63,061 bases of DNA from Solitalea agri (GCF_023914155.1 NZ_JAMWYS010000034.1:1-63061), one strand, 5' to 3'. Positions 45,461 to 55,536 are shown, counted from the first letter of the stretch. Numbers and translations are program-made. The notes: generated from the sequence alone by a model not told the origin.

Positions 45461-46522
45461 ATGAAGAAGATTTTAATAACAGGTGGAGCTGGGTTTATAG
45501 GCTCGCATGTTGTCCGTCTGTTTGTAAATAAATATCCTGATATCAATATTTATAACTTGGATAAACTTACCTATGCTGGTAACTTATTGAATTTGGCGGA
45601 TATTGAACAAAAAGAAAACTATCATTTTGTAAAAGGTGATATAATTGACGCATCATTTATTAATGAATTATTCGAAACTGAACAGTTTGATGCAGTAATT
45701 CATTTAGCGGCCGAGTCACATGTTGATCGTTCTATAGAAAGTCCTTTGGATTTTGTGATGACCAACATTATTGGAACGGTAAACCTGTTAAATGCCGCAA
45801 AAAAAATATGGGGGCCTTCATTAGGGAAATCGATGACTGATAAACGCTTTTATCACGTTTCAACTGATGAGGTTTACGGTTCGTTAGGTGAAACCGGAAT
45901 GTTTACAGAGACTACAGCATATGACCCGCATAGTCCTTATTCAGCCTCAAAAGCCAGTTCAGATCATTTTGTTCGTGCGTATGGCGATACATATGGACTT
46001 CCGGTTGTTATCTCAAATTGCTCCAACAATTATGGACCTTATCATTTCCCGGAAAAGTTAATTCCGCTTTGTATCAATAACATCAAGAATAATAAACCTT
46101 TGCCAATTTATGGTAAAGGTGAAAATGTTCGCGATTGGTTATTTGTTGAAGATCATGCGCGTGCAATTGATGTTGTTTTCCATTCGGCTGCAAATAATAG
46201 TACCTATAACATTGGTGGCCACAACGAATGGAAGAACATTGATGTAATTCGTTTGCTTTGCAAAATCATGGATAAAAAGTTGGGTCGTGCCGATGGGACT
46301 TCTGAACAGTTGATCACTTTTGTTAAAGATCGTGCCGGCCATGATTTACGTTACGCTATCGATTCGACAAAACTTCAGAATGAATTAGGCTGGAAACCTT
46401 CACTGCAATTTGAGGAAGGCCTTGAGAAGACAGTTGATTGGTATTTGACTAATGAAGAATGGCTGGAACGGGTAACTTCAGGCGCTTATCAGGATTACTA
46501 CAATAAGCAGTACGCTCATTAA
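45461..46522 (+). CDS. rfbB: dTDP-glucose 4,6-dehydratase
   Basis: The 353-residue SDR enzyme has GGAGFIGSH (8-16), the dehydratase signature STDEVYG (Asp136, Glu137) and Tyr160-x-x-x-Lys164 in YSASK. These fit RmlB/RfbB, which makes dTDP-4-keto-6-deoxyglucose, the precursor of dTDP-rhamnose and other deoxy sugars. The other rhamnose genes (rmlA, C, D) are not in this window. It ends the operon before a bidirectional hairpin. Confidence 0.93.
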   Translation: MKKILITGGAGFIGSHVVRLFVNKYPDINIYNLDKLTYAGNLLNLADIEQKENYHFVKGDIIDASFINELFETEQFDAVIHLAAESHVDRSIESPLDFVMTNIIGTVNLLNAAKKIWGPSLGKSMTDKRFYHVSTDEVYGSLGETGMFTETTAYDPHSPYSASKASSDHFVRAYGDTYGLPVVISNCSNNYGPYHFPEKLIPLCINNIKNNKPLPIYGKGENVRDWLFVEDHARAIDVVFHSAANNSTYNIGGHNEWKNIDVIRLLCKIMDKKLGRADGTSEQLITFVKDRAGHDLRYAIDSTKLQNELGWKPSLQFEEGLEKTVDWYLTNEEWLERVTSGAYQDYYNKQYAH

Positions 46523-46527
46523 AATAT

Positions 46528-46560
46528 AAAAAACCACAGAGTAACATTCTGTGGTTTTTT
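46528..46560. terminator. Bidirectional terminator between rfbB and the export operon
   Basis: CCACAG (46534-46539) and CTGTGG (46549-46554), extended by A-run and T-run, give a hairpin with U-tracts on both strands. It lies 6 bases after the rfbB stop and 5 before the stop of the convergent gene. Confidence 0.85.
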
Positions 46561-46564
46561 TATT

Positions 46565-47734
46565 TCAGATTAAAGTCTGTTTACTTAATTCTCTTATTCG
46601 CCATAAACTTAAACCTGTGTAAAACAACCAAAGAATCATCAAGTGAACAACATCTCCAAATCGCTGATAAATTGTTCCTCCTTCCTGCACTAAGGCTGTA
46701 TAAATTGATAAGAAAGGGGTTGTGGGTAGCAGCGCTGATAACCACTGTAAAGGTAAAGGCAGAGATTCATAGGGCCATGAGTAACCGGTGATTAAGAAAA
46801 TTGGGTATGTACTGAAAGCCATTATCTGTACGCACAACAGTTGATTCTTAAACCATGATCCGATCAAAATTCCCATTGGAATTAATGTTAACAGAAACAA
46901 TGCTGTAACTAATAAGATTTCGAAGAATGAACCACGAATGGGGAGTTTTAGTGCATTAAAGTTCACGGTTAAAAAGAAAAGAGCATAGCAAAAAAATAGT
47001 ATCCAATAAAATGCTCCTTTTCCATACAAAGCGACAGAAGGATTTCTGCCTGCGGTTTCCACCCAGGTTTTAACGCTGCTCTTATCTCTTTCTGCTGCAA
47101 TACTTCCAGTTAAGCCCAAAAGTAATGTTTGTTGTAGGATGAGGGCCAGAATTCCAGGCAATAAAAAGGCTCCATAACTTACCCGCTCATTAAATAAAGG
47201 TCGGTAATCAAAATTTAGCGGCATTACTTCTTTCATTGCGCTTGCTTCGTTTAGTCCCTGCATTTCATAATATTTTAAGCGAACACCACCTCCTACTGTT
47301 AAGGCAACTTGGGTAACTCCGCTTAGGAGGTCACTCGAAGGAAGAAAGCGAGCAGCATTTGCTGCCAAAACAATGTTGGCAGGTTGTAAGCTCAGAACCT
47401 TTTTTTCAAGTCCACTTTGGAGGTACAAAAATCCCTGAACTTTTCCTTTGTACATCATTTCCTGCGCATCTTGCAAGTTTGCAGCAGAAACCAGGTCAAT
47501 AATCTGTAGATTATTGACCTGGTCAGACAGTTGTCTGGACAGGTCACTGTGATCCATATCGACAATAGCCAGTTGAACTTCTTCTTCTTCTTTATTAATA
47601 TAAATACTTCCATAAAAGAATGCATACAAAATGGGTGCAACAAGCAACGTTAACAACAAGCTATGGTCTTTTATGATCATAGAGGCTTCTCGCAATATGA
47701 GCTGAATAAATTTATGCCATTGACTGGTTTTCAT
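46565..47734 (-). CDS. ABC-2 type transporter permease B
   Basis: The ATG at 47734 is chosen; a TTG two codons upstream is also in frame. The 389-residue membrane protein has a large periplasmic loop between the first helix and five later helices, typical of ABC-2 permeases of the YbhR/YhhJ type (LLVAPILYAFFYGSIYINKE near 28-47, LTLIPMGILIGSWF near 285). It is the last gene of the five-gene operon and overlaps its predecessor by about 23 bases. With permease A it should form a heterodimer, but no ATP-binding gene is adjacent. Confidence 0.85.
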   Translation of the reverse strand: MKTSQWHKFIQLILREASMIIKDHSLLLTLLVAPILYAFFYGSIYINKEEEEVQLAIVDMDHSDLSRQLSDQVNNLQIIDLVSAANLQDAQEMMYKGKVQGFLYLQSGLEKKVLSLQPANIVLAANAARFLPSSDLLSGVTQVALTVGGGVRLKYYEMQGLNEASAMKEVMPLNFDYRPLFNERVSYGAFLLPGILALILQQTLLLGLTGSIAAERDKSSVKTWVETAGRNPSVALYGKGAFYWILFFCYALFFLTVNFNALKLPIRGSFFEILLVTALFLLTLIPMGILIGSWFKNQLLCVQIMAFSTYPIFLITGYSWPYESLPLPLQWLSALLPTTPFLSIYTALVQEGGTIYQRFGDVVHLMILWLFYTGLSLWRIRELSKQTLI

Positions 47735-48893
47735 TAGCAATGATCTTTTTGATTTTTAACCGAAAGAAAATGATAGATAATGGAAAAGTAAGACCAATAA
47801 ATAGAAGCAATGAGAAGATCTCGGCAAAGGCGTAATGTAACGGAAGGTTCATGTAATATATCTTGAAAAAACCATCAAGGAAATGGGTGTAAGGCATTAT
47901 TTGAGAATAATACTGATCATACCAGGGCATTGCCCAACGTGGAAAAGTAAATCCGCTGAAAACGAAGGCAGGAGAAGTATAAAACAAGGCGATATCGGTG
48001 GCTAGCATCGTGTCGTTAAAAATAGAGGATACTAACATGCCTATTCCAATGCAAGCAAGCGAAAGCAGGTTGTACAAAAGAAAGAACTTTAAGGTGGTGC
48101 CAGGGACTGAAATTTCAAACAAGGGAAGTACAACAGCCACTATCAGAATAAAGTTCAACCAGGCTATTCCAATATGCGCAAGGGTTTTTCCGATAATGAC
48201 TGCAAAAGCATTGTTGTTTGAAATCTCAAGAAGCTCAACCATTGTGTTGGTTTTCAATTCGTAATTGAGCAATAAAACACTTACCATAATAATGAGCATC
48301 TGTAATCCTACCGTTATTAAACCTGGAGCGAGGTAATTTTGATAGTTATAATCGGCATTGTACAAAGTATAAGCTGTTAGTTTAATTGGTTGCACTAGGG
48401 CCATCGCTTTTGGGCTGTTCATTCCTGATTTTACAAACTTTTGAAGAGTGACACCCGCTCCTCCCATAATAATTACTTGGGCTGCATCTTTATAGATTAA
48501 TTTGGCAGGTACTAAAGCTGCACCATTAGTGTACAAGGTTATAGTGGCTGGATGCCGGGTTTGAAGACTATGGTACATATTAGCCGGGAAATGAACCGCA
48601 GCCAGAACAGCTCCACGTTTGATCAGTGATTGTAATTCGGGTAAGCTATTGACCTGATGGGTAATATGAATGGTGGCTGTTTGTTCGAGCAAAAATGTTA
48701 GCTCTCGTGAAACCGGAGATTGATCTTCATCCCAAACTGCAATTGGTAAATTTTCGAGCTTGGGGTTTATGTAAATATAACTGTAAAAGCAAAACAGCAA
48801 TGGAGGCATTAATATCAATACCCAATAATGTACTGGAAGCCTAAATACGCGCTTCCACTCTCTTATTACAATTTTCCAAATAGTATTTATCAT
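47712..48893 (-). CDS. ABC-2 type transporter permease A
   Basis: The 393-residue protein is a paralogue of the next gene's product: an N-terminal helix (VLILMPPLLFCFYSYIYI), a periplasmic domain of about 140 residues and five or six C-terminal helices (FFLLYNLLSLACIGIGMLVSS). Such permeases, with an HlyD protein and TolC, export drugs or glycolipids in the YbhFSR manner. Its ATG overlaps the HlyD stop as ATGA. Confidence 0.87.
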   Translation of the reverse strand: MINTIWKIVIREWKRVFRLPVHYWVLILMPPLLFCFYSYIYINPKLENLPIAVWDEDQSPVSRELTFLLEQTATIHITHQVNSLPELQSLIKRGAVLAAVHFPANMYHSLQTRHPATITLYTNGAALVPAKLIYKDAAQVIIMGGAGVTLQKFVKSGMNSPKAMALVQPIKLTAYTLYNADYNYQNYLAPGLITVGLQMLIIMVSVLLLNYELKTNTMVELLEISNNNAFAVIIGKTLAHIGIAWLNFILIVAVVLPLFEISVPGTTLKFFLLYNLLSLACIGIGMLVSSIFNDTMLATDIALFYTSPAFVFSGFTFPRWAMPWYDQYYSQIMPYTHFLDGFFKIYYMNLPLHYAFAEIFSLLLFIGLTFPLSIIFFRLKIKKIIANENQSMA

Positions 48894-49882
48894 GGAAGCT
48901 GGAGTGAAGCAGTCATTCCTGGGTGAATTCCTTTAACCGATGCAGGGTTTGATAGTTTAATTTCAACTGTGAAGGTTCGAAGCTCAAATTGTCCTCTTTC
49001 TTTGGTTGGCACCCAGTTGGCAAATGTTAAAGTAGGTGAAATGGAACCTACAGTTCCACTTACTATTTCTGGATCGCTTCCCGGTATTTTTAATTTCACA
49101 GCTTCGCCTGCTTTAAGCTGGTTTATTTTATTCTGTCTTATATTAAATCGAATGAAGTAGCTGTCTAATTTTTGGAGCGTCATCATCGGGTAGCCAATCG
49201 ATACAATTTCTCCTTCATTTATTACTTTGGTAGCGATAATTCCATCTGCCGGTGCATAAATACGCGTATTGTCAGAAAGTGCATTGGTAAGTTCATAAGC
49301 CTGCTCGGCCTGTCTTAATATCGCTGTTGAAGTATTAATTAATTCAGGGTTTGCCCCTTTCTCCAGTAGCTCCAGGTTGAGTTTGGCAATCTCCATTTCT
49401 TTTTTTGCGGCCTGTAACTTAAAGAAGATTATATCCTTTTCCTGCCCCGAAATAACTTCCTTCTGATAAAGATTGTCCATTCTTTCATAGGTTTTCTTTA
49501 TCAGGTTGTATTGCTCTTGAGCAATTTGGTAAAGTTTATTAGTAGATGAGATTACCTCCGGTCTATTGCCATTTTTCAAAAGTTGCAACTGCGATTTGGC
49601 TGCATCGATCCCTGCTTTGGCTTGCTCTCTGATTGCATTTATTTCAGTAGTTCTTAAAATGCCAAGAAGCTGCCCTTTCTTTACTGTGTCTCCTTCATCA
49701 ACCAACAAACTATCAAGTCTGCCCGGAAATTCTGCTGCTATATCTACATATTTAGCATCAACCATCCCTATTTCGGTATCGTCATTCTGTTTGTTTCCTC
49801 TGAAAAAGAAAACCAAAGCAACAATAAGTACTATTACCGGCACCAATAACGACCAATAGTTTTTAATAAACGAGTTCTTCAT
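48890..49882 (-). CDS. HlyD-family periplasmic adaptor (membrane fusion protein)
   Basis: The 330-residue protein has one N-terminal membrane helix (about 10-28), a split biotinyl-lipoyl-like hairpin (DIAAEFPGRLDSLLVDEGDTVKKGQLLG and DGIIATKVINEGEIVSIGYP) and a long coiled-coil between them (about 80-205). It bridges inner-membrane permeases and TolC. It overlaps the TolC gene upstream and the permease gene downstream by 4 bases each, so translation is coupled. Confidence 0.9.
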   Translation of the reverse strand: MKNSFIKNYWSLLVPVIVLIVALVFFFRGNKQNDDTEIGMVDAKYVDIAAEFPGRLDSLLVDEGDTVKKGQLLGILRTTEINAIREQAKAGIDAAKSQLQLLKNGNRPEVISSTNKLYQIAQEQYNLIKKTYERMDNLYQKEVISGQEKDIIFFKLQAAKKEMEIAKLNLELLEKGANPELINTSTAILRQAEQAYELTNALSDNTRIYAPADGIIATKVINEGEIVSIGYPMMTLQKLDSYFIRFNIRQNKINQLKAGEAVKLKIPGSDPEIVSGTVGSISPTLTFANWVPTKERGQFELRTFTVEIKLSNPASVKGIHPGMTASLQLP

Positions 49883-51339
49883 TGTATATAAGCGGTTATG
49901 CGTTGAGGAGTTCCTAACAAATTAAAGTAATCAGCCAATGCCAGGTAATAACCCAAAACTGTGACGTAGTACGCTTTTTCAATTTCTTCTTCCATCAAAA
50001 TGGCATCGTTAACATCCTTAACTGTTGCGAAATCATTGTTTAAACGCTCTCTGACCATTGACGTAGTAATTGCCGCCTGTGCTCTTGCAGTATCTAGTGC
50101 TGAAATATCATTTGTTAATGCTTCTAGTTTATTTCTTGAAACCTGGAGTTGGGTTTGCAGAAAGCTTTTGGTATTTTCTTCTGCCAGTTGGGCTTCTTCT
50201 ACCAATTTTTTGGTAGCGTTTACTTTTTTGGTATTTCTAAAGCCACTAAATAAGGTCCACTGCATTTCAATGCCAATTAACCAAGGTGGTGTGGTAACTG
50301 GCAAGTCTTTTTGGTAAAGGTTTACATTGCCGATGGCAAAAATGTTGGGTAACTGAAGTGAACGACTAGCTTTTACTGTGCTCTGCGCTAAACTGGTTTT
50401 ATTCTCAATGGCTTTAAAGGCGGGGTTTTGCATCCAAAACGAATTGACAGCAGATTGATCAGTCAAATCAGCCTTAACAAACCGTAAAGTATCCTGAATA
50501 TTTAAAGCCGAATCTAAGGGAGCTCCAATAAGTTTATTGATTTCCAGTTCTACATTTTTTCGTTCAAGATTGATATTGTTTTTTCTAGTTTGAGCCTGGG
50601 TTAAACTTACATTGGTCCAGTTGCGCAAATACGGCGGAATAAGTTCATTTTTTACTAGTTCATCCGCTCTGTCGCGATTTTGCTTAAATACAGCAATAAT
50701 TCGGTCTTCCTTTTTTAAAACTGAATTAAGATACATCATACGTAAATAATTCACGGAAAGAGCAAAGTCAACTCCTCCCTGAGCAATTTCAAGATTAATA
50801 TTTCCCGCATCATATTCGTTTTGGGCAATGTCTCTGGCTGTCGACAATTTTCCACCTAAATAAATAGGCTGACGGATACCCAATGCGGCAGTAAAGTAAT
50901 CTTGTCGGCTTAATGGAGGATTGTAATTAGGGTAAATGCCATTGATAAGGGTTTTGGAAGTGGAGTAAATTCTGTCTTGAGCACTTTGTGGCAGGTTGTT
51001 GCCGGTTAGCTCCTTGTAAATTTCATTGGCTGTATTTACATTCTGTTGAGAAGAACCTTCCACAACTCCGTCTCTAACCGTTTGAAGGTTGATTTCTAGT
51101 GGCTTGGATAAATATTGATAGCCGGCTAAAAGATCAATTCCCGGTAAATAGCTTTGTTTTTCAGCCTCCAGGTTCAATTTTCTGGCCTCAATAGATTTGT
51201 TAACCTGTTTTACTACTATGTTGTGTTTTCGGGCAAGCAGGTAGTAATCATCAAGAAGTAATTTCTTTTGTTGGGCAATAGTACTATTGCCCATACAGAT
51301 AGAAACAAGTAAAATGTGGAGAGCGCGACGAAAGACCAT
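49879..51339 (-). CDS. TolC-family outer-membrane efflux protein
   Basis: The ATG at 51339 is preferred because it begins a signal peptide (MVFRRALHILLVSICMGNSTIA); an upstream in-frame ATG at 51369 adds ten polar residues. The 486-residue protein shows two OEP repeats with long alpha-helical coiled coils and short barrel strands. It forms the outer-membrane channel of the exporter encoded in this operon. Confidence 0.88.
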   Translation of the reverse strand: MVFRRALHILLVSICMGNSTIAQQKKLLLDDYYLLARKHNIVVKQVNKSIEARKLNLEAEKQSYLPGIDLLAGYQYLSKPLEINLQTVRDGVVEGSSQQNVNTANEIYKELTGNNLPQSAQDRIYSTSKTLINGIYPNYNPPLSRQDYFTAALGIRQPIYLGGKLSTARDIAQNEYDAGNINLEIAQGGVDFALSVNYLRMMYLNSVLKKEDRIIAVFKQNRDRADELVKNELIPPYLRNWTNVSLTQAQTRKNNINLERKNVELEINKLIGAPLDSALNIQDTLRFVKADLTDQSAVNSFWMQNPAFKAIENKTSLAQSTVKASRSLQLPNIFAIGNVNLYQKDLPVTTPPWLIGIEMQWTLFSGFRNTKKVNATKKLVEEAQLAEENTKSFLQTQLQVSRNKLEALTNDISALDTARAQAAITTSMVRERLNNDFATVKDVNDAILMEEEIEKAYYVTVLGYYLALADYFNLLGTPQRITAYIQ

Positions 51340-51396
51340 TCTTAATGAATTGTTCTCATTAAGATACAATTTTTGTGCAAGAGTTTCTTTCGATGC

Positions 51397-52629
51397 TTAT
51401 TCGTAGCGCAATGCTTCAACAGGGTCTAATCGGGATGCCTTAACTGCAGGGTAAATCCCCGAAATAAGGCCTACCGCCACACAGAGTGAAATACCTGCAA
51501 AGATCCATAACCATGGAATTATAAAGCCGCCACCAATTAATAAGGATAAGCCGTTTCCGGCAAGAATTCCCAGCAGAATACCTCCGGCTCCTCCAATCAA
51601 GCAAATAACAATGGCCTCATATAAAAACTGAGAGCGAATTACTTTTGGTGTTGCTCCTAATGATTTACGAATGCCAATTTCACGGGTCCGCTCCGTTACT
51701 GAAACCAACATAATGTTCATTAGTCCAACCGATGCACCAACCAAGGTCACACTGCCAATGATAATTGCTGCGATGGTGAGGTAGCTAACAATATCTAAGA
51801 ATGTGTTTGCCAGTGCGTCACTTTTGGTGATCTCAAAATTGTTTTCCTGGGCAATGTTTAACCGTCGAATGTTACGCATTTTAGCTGTAGATTCACCAAT
51901 AGCAGCCTCCATTTGTTGCGGAGTTTGTACACTTACTGTTATGGTATAGCTTTTATTCTGGCTACCAGAGGTGATTTTTGCACGTAAAACAGGTATCAGG
52001 CAAAAGCGATCTCCAGGACCCACTGCGGCAGTCCCTTTTTCAGCTAAAACACCTACTACTTTATATTTATCATTACCAATACTGATGATTTTATTAATCG
52101 GATCAGCGTTTTCAAACAGGTTCTTTTTAATCTCGGCACCGATGATAACCACATTCCATCCGTTCTGGATTTCGGCATTTGAGAAGTTCCGACCATCACC
52201 AAGTTTATAACCAGAGGTTAATAAGTAATTCTCATCACCGCCTGTTACATTAATATTAGGATTGGTTTTCTTTCCTCCATATTTAATAATTGCATTCCAC
52301 GAACTTACCGATGAAACCGACACTAAGCCACCGTGATTATAGTTTTGTTTGAACTCCTGGGCTTCTTCATATTTAATAGCAGGGAAGCGTTTAGGAGCAG
52401 CACCGCCTCCACCAATACGTATGCCCATGCCGCGGTTACGAATGGTGAACGAATTTGAGCCCATGCTGGCAAAGGTATTATTGGCAAAGCTTTTTACACC
52501 ATCAATAGCGGTTAGGATACCCACAAGGGCCATGATGCCTATTGAAATAATTAATGCGGTTAATGTTGTACGAAGCTTGTTAGCCTTAATTGACTGTATG
52601 CCTACTTTCAGATTTTCGCGTTGGTCCAT
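51397..52629 (-). CDS. MacB/FtsX-type ABC transporter permease
   Basis: The 410-residue protein has an N-terminal helix, a MacB periplasmic domain (about 50-250) and three C-terminal helices in the FtsX fold ([24 protein letters not shown] near 310-333, ending DPVEALRYE). Such permeases pair with a separate ATPase in Bacteroidota; none is present here. It is the first gene of the operon, 57 bases upstream of the TolC-family start. The residues 60-80 are rich in Gly and Arg ([13 protein letters not shown]). Confidence 0.9.
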   Translation of the reverse strand: MDQRENLKVGIQSIKANKLRTTLTALIISIGIMALVGILTAIDGVKSFANNTFASMGSNSFTIRNRGMGIRIGGGGAAPKRFPAIKYEEAQEFKQNYNHGGLVSVSSVSSWNAIIKYGGKKTNPNINVTGGDENYLLTSGYKLGDGRNFSNAEIQNGWNVVIIGAEIKKNLFENADPINKIISIGNDKYKVVGVLAEKGTAAVGPGDRFCLIPVLRAKITSGSQNKSYTITVSVQTPQQMEAAIGESTAKMRNIRRLNIAQENNFEITKSDALANTFLDIVSYLTIAAIIIGSVTLVGASVGLMNIMLVSVTERTREIGIRKSLGATPKVIRSQFLYEAIVICLIGGAGGILLGILAGNGLSLLIGGGFIIPWLWIFAGISLCVAVGLISGIYPAVKASRLDPVEALRYE

Positions 52630-52713
52630 CTTGTAAATTTCTAAATTAGAAATGATAAATGCGAATTATATAGTTGATGTTAAACTATCGAAAATAAACA
52701 AGTAAAAGATAAG

Positions 52714-52732
52714 GAGAAGCTTCTCGCGAGAA
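52714..52732. promoter_or_regulatory. Two overlapping 12-bp palindromes upstream of the export operon
   Basis: GAGAAGCTTCTC (52714-52725) and TTCTCGCGAGAA (52721-52732) share five bases, so the unit GAGAA-GC-TTCTC-GC-GAGAA can pair either way. It lies about 85-103 bases before the first gene of the operon. A regulator-binding site is possible. Confidence 0.3.
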
Positions 52733-52787
52733 TTTTACAGGAGAATCAGAAAAAGACAGGGAACTGTGGGTAGAAATGGTTGAAATT

Positions 52788-52810
52788 AAAAAAGAGCTCG
52801 ATAAGAGCTC
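52788..52810 (-). terminator. Terminator of the IscA-type gene
   Basis: GAGCTC/GAGCTC arms (52794-52799 and 52805-52810) around GATAA; on the minus strand the stem is followed by T-rich sequence. Confidence 0.7.
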
Positions 52811-52824
52811 CTTTTTAAAATATC

Positions 52825-53187
52825 TTACGCCGAGAATGAACTTCCGCAGCCGCAAGTGCTGGTAGCGTTCGGATTGTTAAAGGTAAAGCCTCTGGCGTTT
52901 AAACCATCTTGCCAATCTACCTGCATGCCCACAAGGTAAAGATTATGGGCTTTATTTAAATAGATTTGAATCCCATCAACAAAGAAGATTTCATCACCTT
53001 CTTTTTTCTTGTCAAAGCCAAGCACGTAATTCATGCCGGCACAACCTCCGCCTTCAACACCTACACGCAAGCCAAACTCATCGGTAAGTTCCTTTTGCTC
53101 TATTAACTTTCTCAATTCCTTAATTGCGCCTTCAGTAAAAGTAACAGGTGCAAAAGTATTTGTAGTTGACTGAACTGTAGTTTCCAT
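52825..53187 (-). CDS. HesB/IscA-type iron-sulfur cluster carrier
   Basis: The 120-residue protein has the three conserved cysteines Cys49 (GGGCAGMNY) and Cys112/Cys114 (TCGCG) near the C-terminus, the hallmark of A-type carriers (IscA/SufA/ErpA). It hands Fe-S clusters to apoproteins in the cytoplasm. It is monocistronic with a terminator and a -7 box; no other isc/suf gene is near, so which of the A-type subgroups it belongs to cannot be decided. Confidence 0.92.
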   Translation of the reverse strand: METTVQSTTNTFAPVTFTEGAIKELRKLIEQKELTDEFGLRVGVEGGGCAGMNYVLGFDKKKEGDEIFFVDGIQIYLNKAHNLYLVGMQVDWQDGLNARGFTFNNPNATSTCGCGSSFSA

Positions 53188-53209
53188 ATAAATACTCTAA
53201 TTTTTTCTA

Positions 53210-53217
53210 CAAATATA
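53210..53217 (-). promoter_or_regulatory. -7 box of the IscA-type gene
   Basis: Minus-strand TATATTTG, a perfect TAnnTTTG, 22 bases upstream of the start codon. No clear -33 box. Confidence 0.4.
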
Positions 53218-53253
53218 CATTGTAATTGTCATTTTTGTTTTTCGAATTTTAAG

Positions 53254-53796
53254 ATGATGTTACTAGAGATTACAACCAACCAACTATTATCTATTGGCGT
53301 GCCAATAGTGGGATTATTAATTCTTTCAATTTTTACTATTAAAGAGTACTTCGGTAAAAAGAGTAAAGATATTGGCGATCATGTACTTGAAATGCGTAAA
53401 AGTGCACAAAGCCAAACCTTGCCTTTACGATTGGCTGCTTACGAACGATTAACACTATTTGTAGAACGAATTACACCAGCCAGTTTATTTATAAGAATAT
53501 CTCCTCATGGCTTAACTGCAGCTGATATGCAGGCCGTTTGTTTGAATGAGATCAGAAATGAATTTGAGCATAATCTTTCGCAACAAGTGTATATGAGTGA
53601 AACTGCTTGGCAGGCAGTAAAGAAAACTAAAGACGAAACAATACTATTGATCAATACCATTGCTACTGCTCTGCCGGTTAATGCATCTGGGTTTGATTTG
53701 AGTCGCGCGGTATTGGAACACGTTAGTCAAGCTAATGTTGATCCTTATGCTCAAACCAACTCATTGCTAAGGGCTGATGTGAGTAAATTATATTAA
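53254..53796 (+). CDS. Uncharacterised protein with N-terminal membrane helix
   Basis: The 180-residue protein has one membrane helix at about 12-28 and then a soluble helical part (IGDHVLEMRKSAQSQTLPLRLAAYERLTLFVERI). ISPHGLTAADMQAVCLNEIRNEFEHNLSQQVY and the C-terminal SLLRADVSKLY look conserved but I do not recognise a family with known function. It is divergent from the IscA-type gene and precedes the mutase gene in the same direction by 86 bases. Confidence 0.6.
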   Translation: MMLLEITTNQLLSIGVPIVGLLILSIFTIKEYFGKKSKDIGDHVLEMRKSAQSQTLPLRLAAYERLTLFVERITPASLFIRISPHGLTAADMQAVCLNEIRNEFEHNLSQQVYMSETAWQAVKKTKDETILLINTIATALPVNASGFDLSRAVLEHVSQANVDPYAQTNSLLRADVSKLY

Positions 53797-53882
53797 AATA
53801 ACAGGATGCATAGTTGGAAAATGAGCTTAACGGGGAAATTTATTCATTTTTCAAGCTGTCTCTTTAAATTCAATCAATTTGT

Positions 53883-55424
53883 ATGAAGAAATTTATAACT
53901 ACTTCGGGTATCGAAATCAAAGAACTTTACACCGAGGCTAAACCTGTTACTGAAAAGCCAGGTGAATTTCCATTTACTCGGGGTATTCAACCTGATATGT
54001 ACAGAGGGAAATTATGGACAATGCGGCAGTATGCGGGCTTTTCGACAGCTGAAGAATCCAATAAGCGTTATCACTACCTTTTGCAGAATGGAACGATGGG
54101 TCTTTCAGTGGCATTTGATTTACCTACCCAAATAGGTTATGATTCGGATCATGAGTTAGCAGAAGGTGAAGTTGGAAAGGTTGGAGTAGCAATTGATTCA
54201 TTAAAAGATATTGAAATTCTGTTCGATGGTATTGAGCTGCAAAAGATAACTACCTCAATGACCATTAATGCTACCGCCTCTATTTTGCTTGCCATGTACA
54301 TTGCACTGGCAAAAAAGCAGGGCGCTGATTTAAAGCAAATATCTGGTACTATTCAAAATGATATATTAAAAGAATATGCAGCAAGGGGAACTTATATCTA
54401 TCCTCCTAAACCCTCAATGCGCATTATTACTGATATTTTTGAATATTGTAGCAAAGAGTTACCTAAATGGAATACCATTTCCATATCCGGATATCATATT
54501 CGTGAAGCTGGCTCTACAGCTGTTCAGGAGCTTGCCTTTACACTGGCAAATGGGAAGGCTTATTTAAAAGCCGCGCTTGACACCGGATTAGATATCAATG
54601 TTTTCGCTAAGCGCTTATCCTTCTTTTTTAACTGTCATAATAACTTTTTTGAAGAAATAGCAAAGTTCAGAGCTGCCCGCCGTATGTGGGCTGCAATTAC
54701 TAAAGATCTCGGGGCGACAGACCCAAGAGCACAGCAATTGCGTTTTCACACACAAACCGGAGGTTCAACCTTAACAGCGCAGCAACCACAAAACAATATT
54801 GTACGTGTTGCCATTCAAGCAATGGCGGCGGTGGTGGGAGGAACCCAGTCTTTACACACCAACGGATTTGACGAAGCTTTGTCTTTGCCTACGGAAGAAG
54901 CGGCTCGTATTGCACTCAGAACACAGCAGCTGATTGCTTTTGAAAGTGGTGTGCCTGAAACAGTGGATCCCTTAGCAGGTTCCTACTTTGTTGAAACGCT
55001 TACTAATGAAGTTGAAACTGCTGCATGGAAATATCTGGAAGCAATTGATGCTATGGGCGGAGCTGTAACGGCTATTGAGGAAGGTTATATTCAGCAGCAG
55101 ATAGCCGACTCGGCTTACCAGTACCAAAAAGATGTTGAGGCTGGAGATCGAATTATTGTCGGGGTTAACAAGTTTGAGGTTGAAGAACCTCCGATGGGCA
55201 AGGTGTTCAGAGTGGATGATTCGATCAGAATGGTGCAGATGGAGAAGCTTAAGCAGTTAAAAGCCGAACGTAACAACGAAGCTGTTGAGCAGTCGCTAAA
55301 AGCTTTGGAACAAGCTGCAAAAGATGGATCTAATTTGATGCCTTTTATTTTGCAATCGGTTGAAAATTACAGTACTTTAGGCGAAATAGCCGATGTGCTA
55401 AGAGGCGTTTTTGGAGAGTTTTAA
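53883..55424 (+). CDS. Methylmalonyl-CoA mutase family, catalytic subunit without B12-binding domain
   Basis: The 513-residue protein matches the N-terminal TIM-barrel domain of methylmalonyl-CoA mutase: [37 protein letters not shown], and the active-site histidine (His205) in [10 protein letters not shown]. The usual C-terminal B12 domain (DxHxxG) is absent, so it should pair with a small separate subunit not present here. It interconverts succinyl-CoA and methylmalonyl-CoA, or a related acyl-CoA. It ends 112 bases before a palindrome and lies just upstream of dnaA. Confidence 0.88.
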   Translation: MKKFITTSGIEIKELYTEAKPVTEKPGEFPFTRGIQPDMYRGKLWTMRQYAGFSTAEESNKRYHYLLQNGTMGLSVAFDLPTQIGYDSDHELAEGEVGKVGVAIDSLKDIEILFDGIELQKITTSMTINATASILLAMYIALAKKQGADLKQISGTIQNDILKEYAARGTYIYPPKPSMRIITDIFEYCSKELPKWNTISISGYHIREAGSTAVQELAFTLANGKAYLKAALDTGLDINVFAKRLSFFFNCHNNFFEEIAKFRAARRMWAAITKDLGATDPRAQQLRFHTQTGGSTLTAQQPQNNIVRVAIQAMAAVVGGTQSLHTNGFDEALSLPTEEAARIALRTQQLIAFESGVPETVDPLAGSYFVETLTNEVETAAWKYLEAIDAMGGAVTAIEEGYIQQQIADSAYQYQKDVEAGDRIIVGVNKFEVEEPPMGKVFRVDDSIRMVQMEKLKQLKAERNNEAVEQSLKALEQAAKDGSNLMPFILQSVENYSTLGEIADVLRGVFGEF

Positions 55425-55515
55425 GCAACTGTTTTGTTAACTTTAGGGCATTAAATTTAACTTTACATTAACTTCAAATATTAATTAACAAATAAAAAAT
55501 ATCAACATTCATTTA

Positions 55516-55524
55516 TGTGAATAT
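55516..55524 (-). promoter_or_regulatory. Weak DnaA-box-like site
   Basis: The minus strand reads ATATTCACA, two mismatches to TTATCCACA. It lies in an AT-rich stretch (55437-55530). Confidence 0.2.
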
Positions 55525-55536
55525 TGCTTAATAGAG

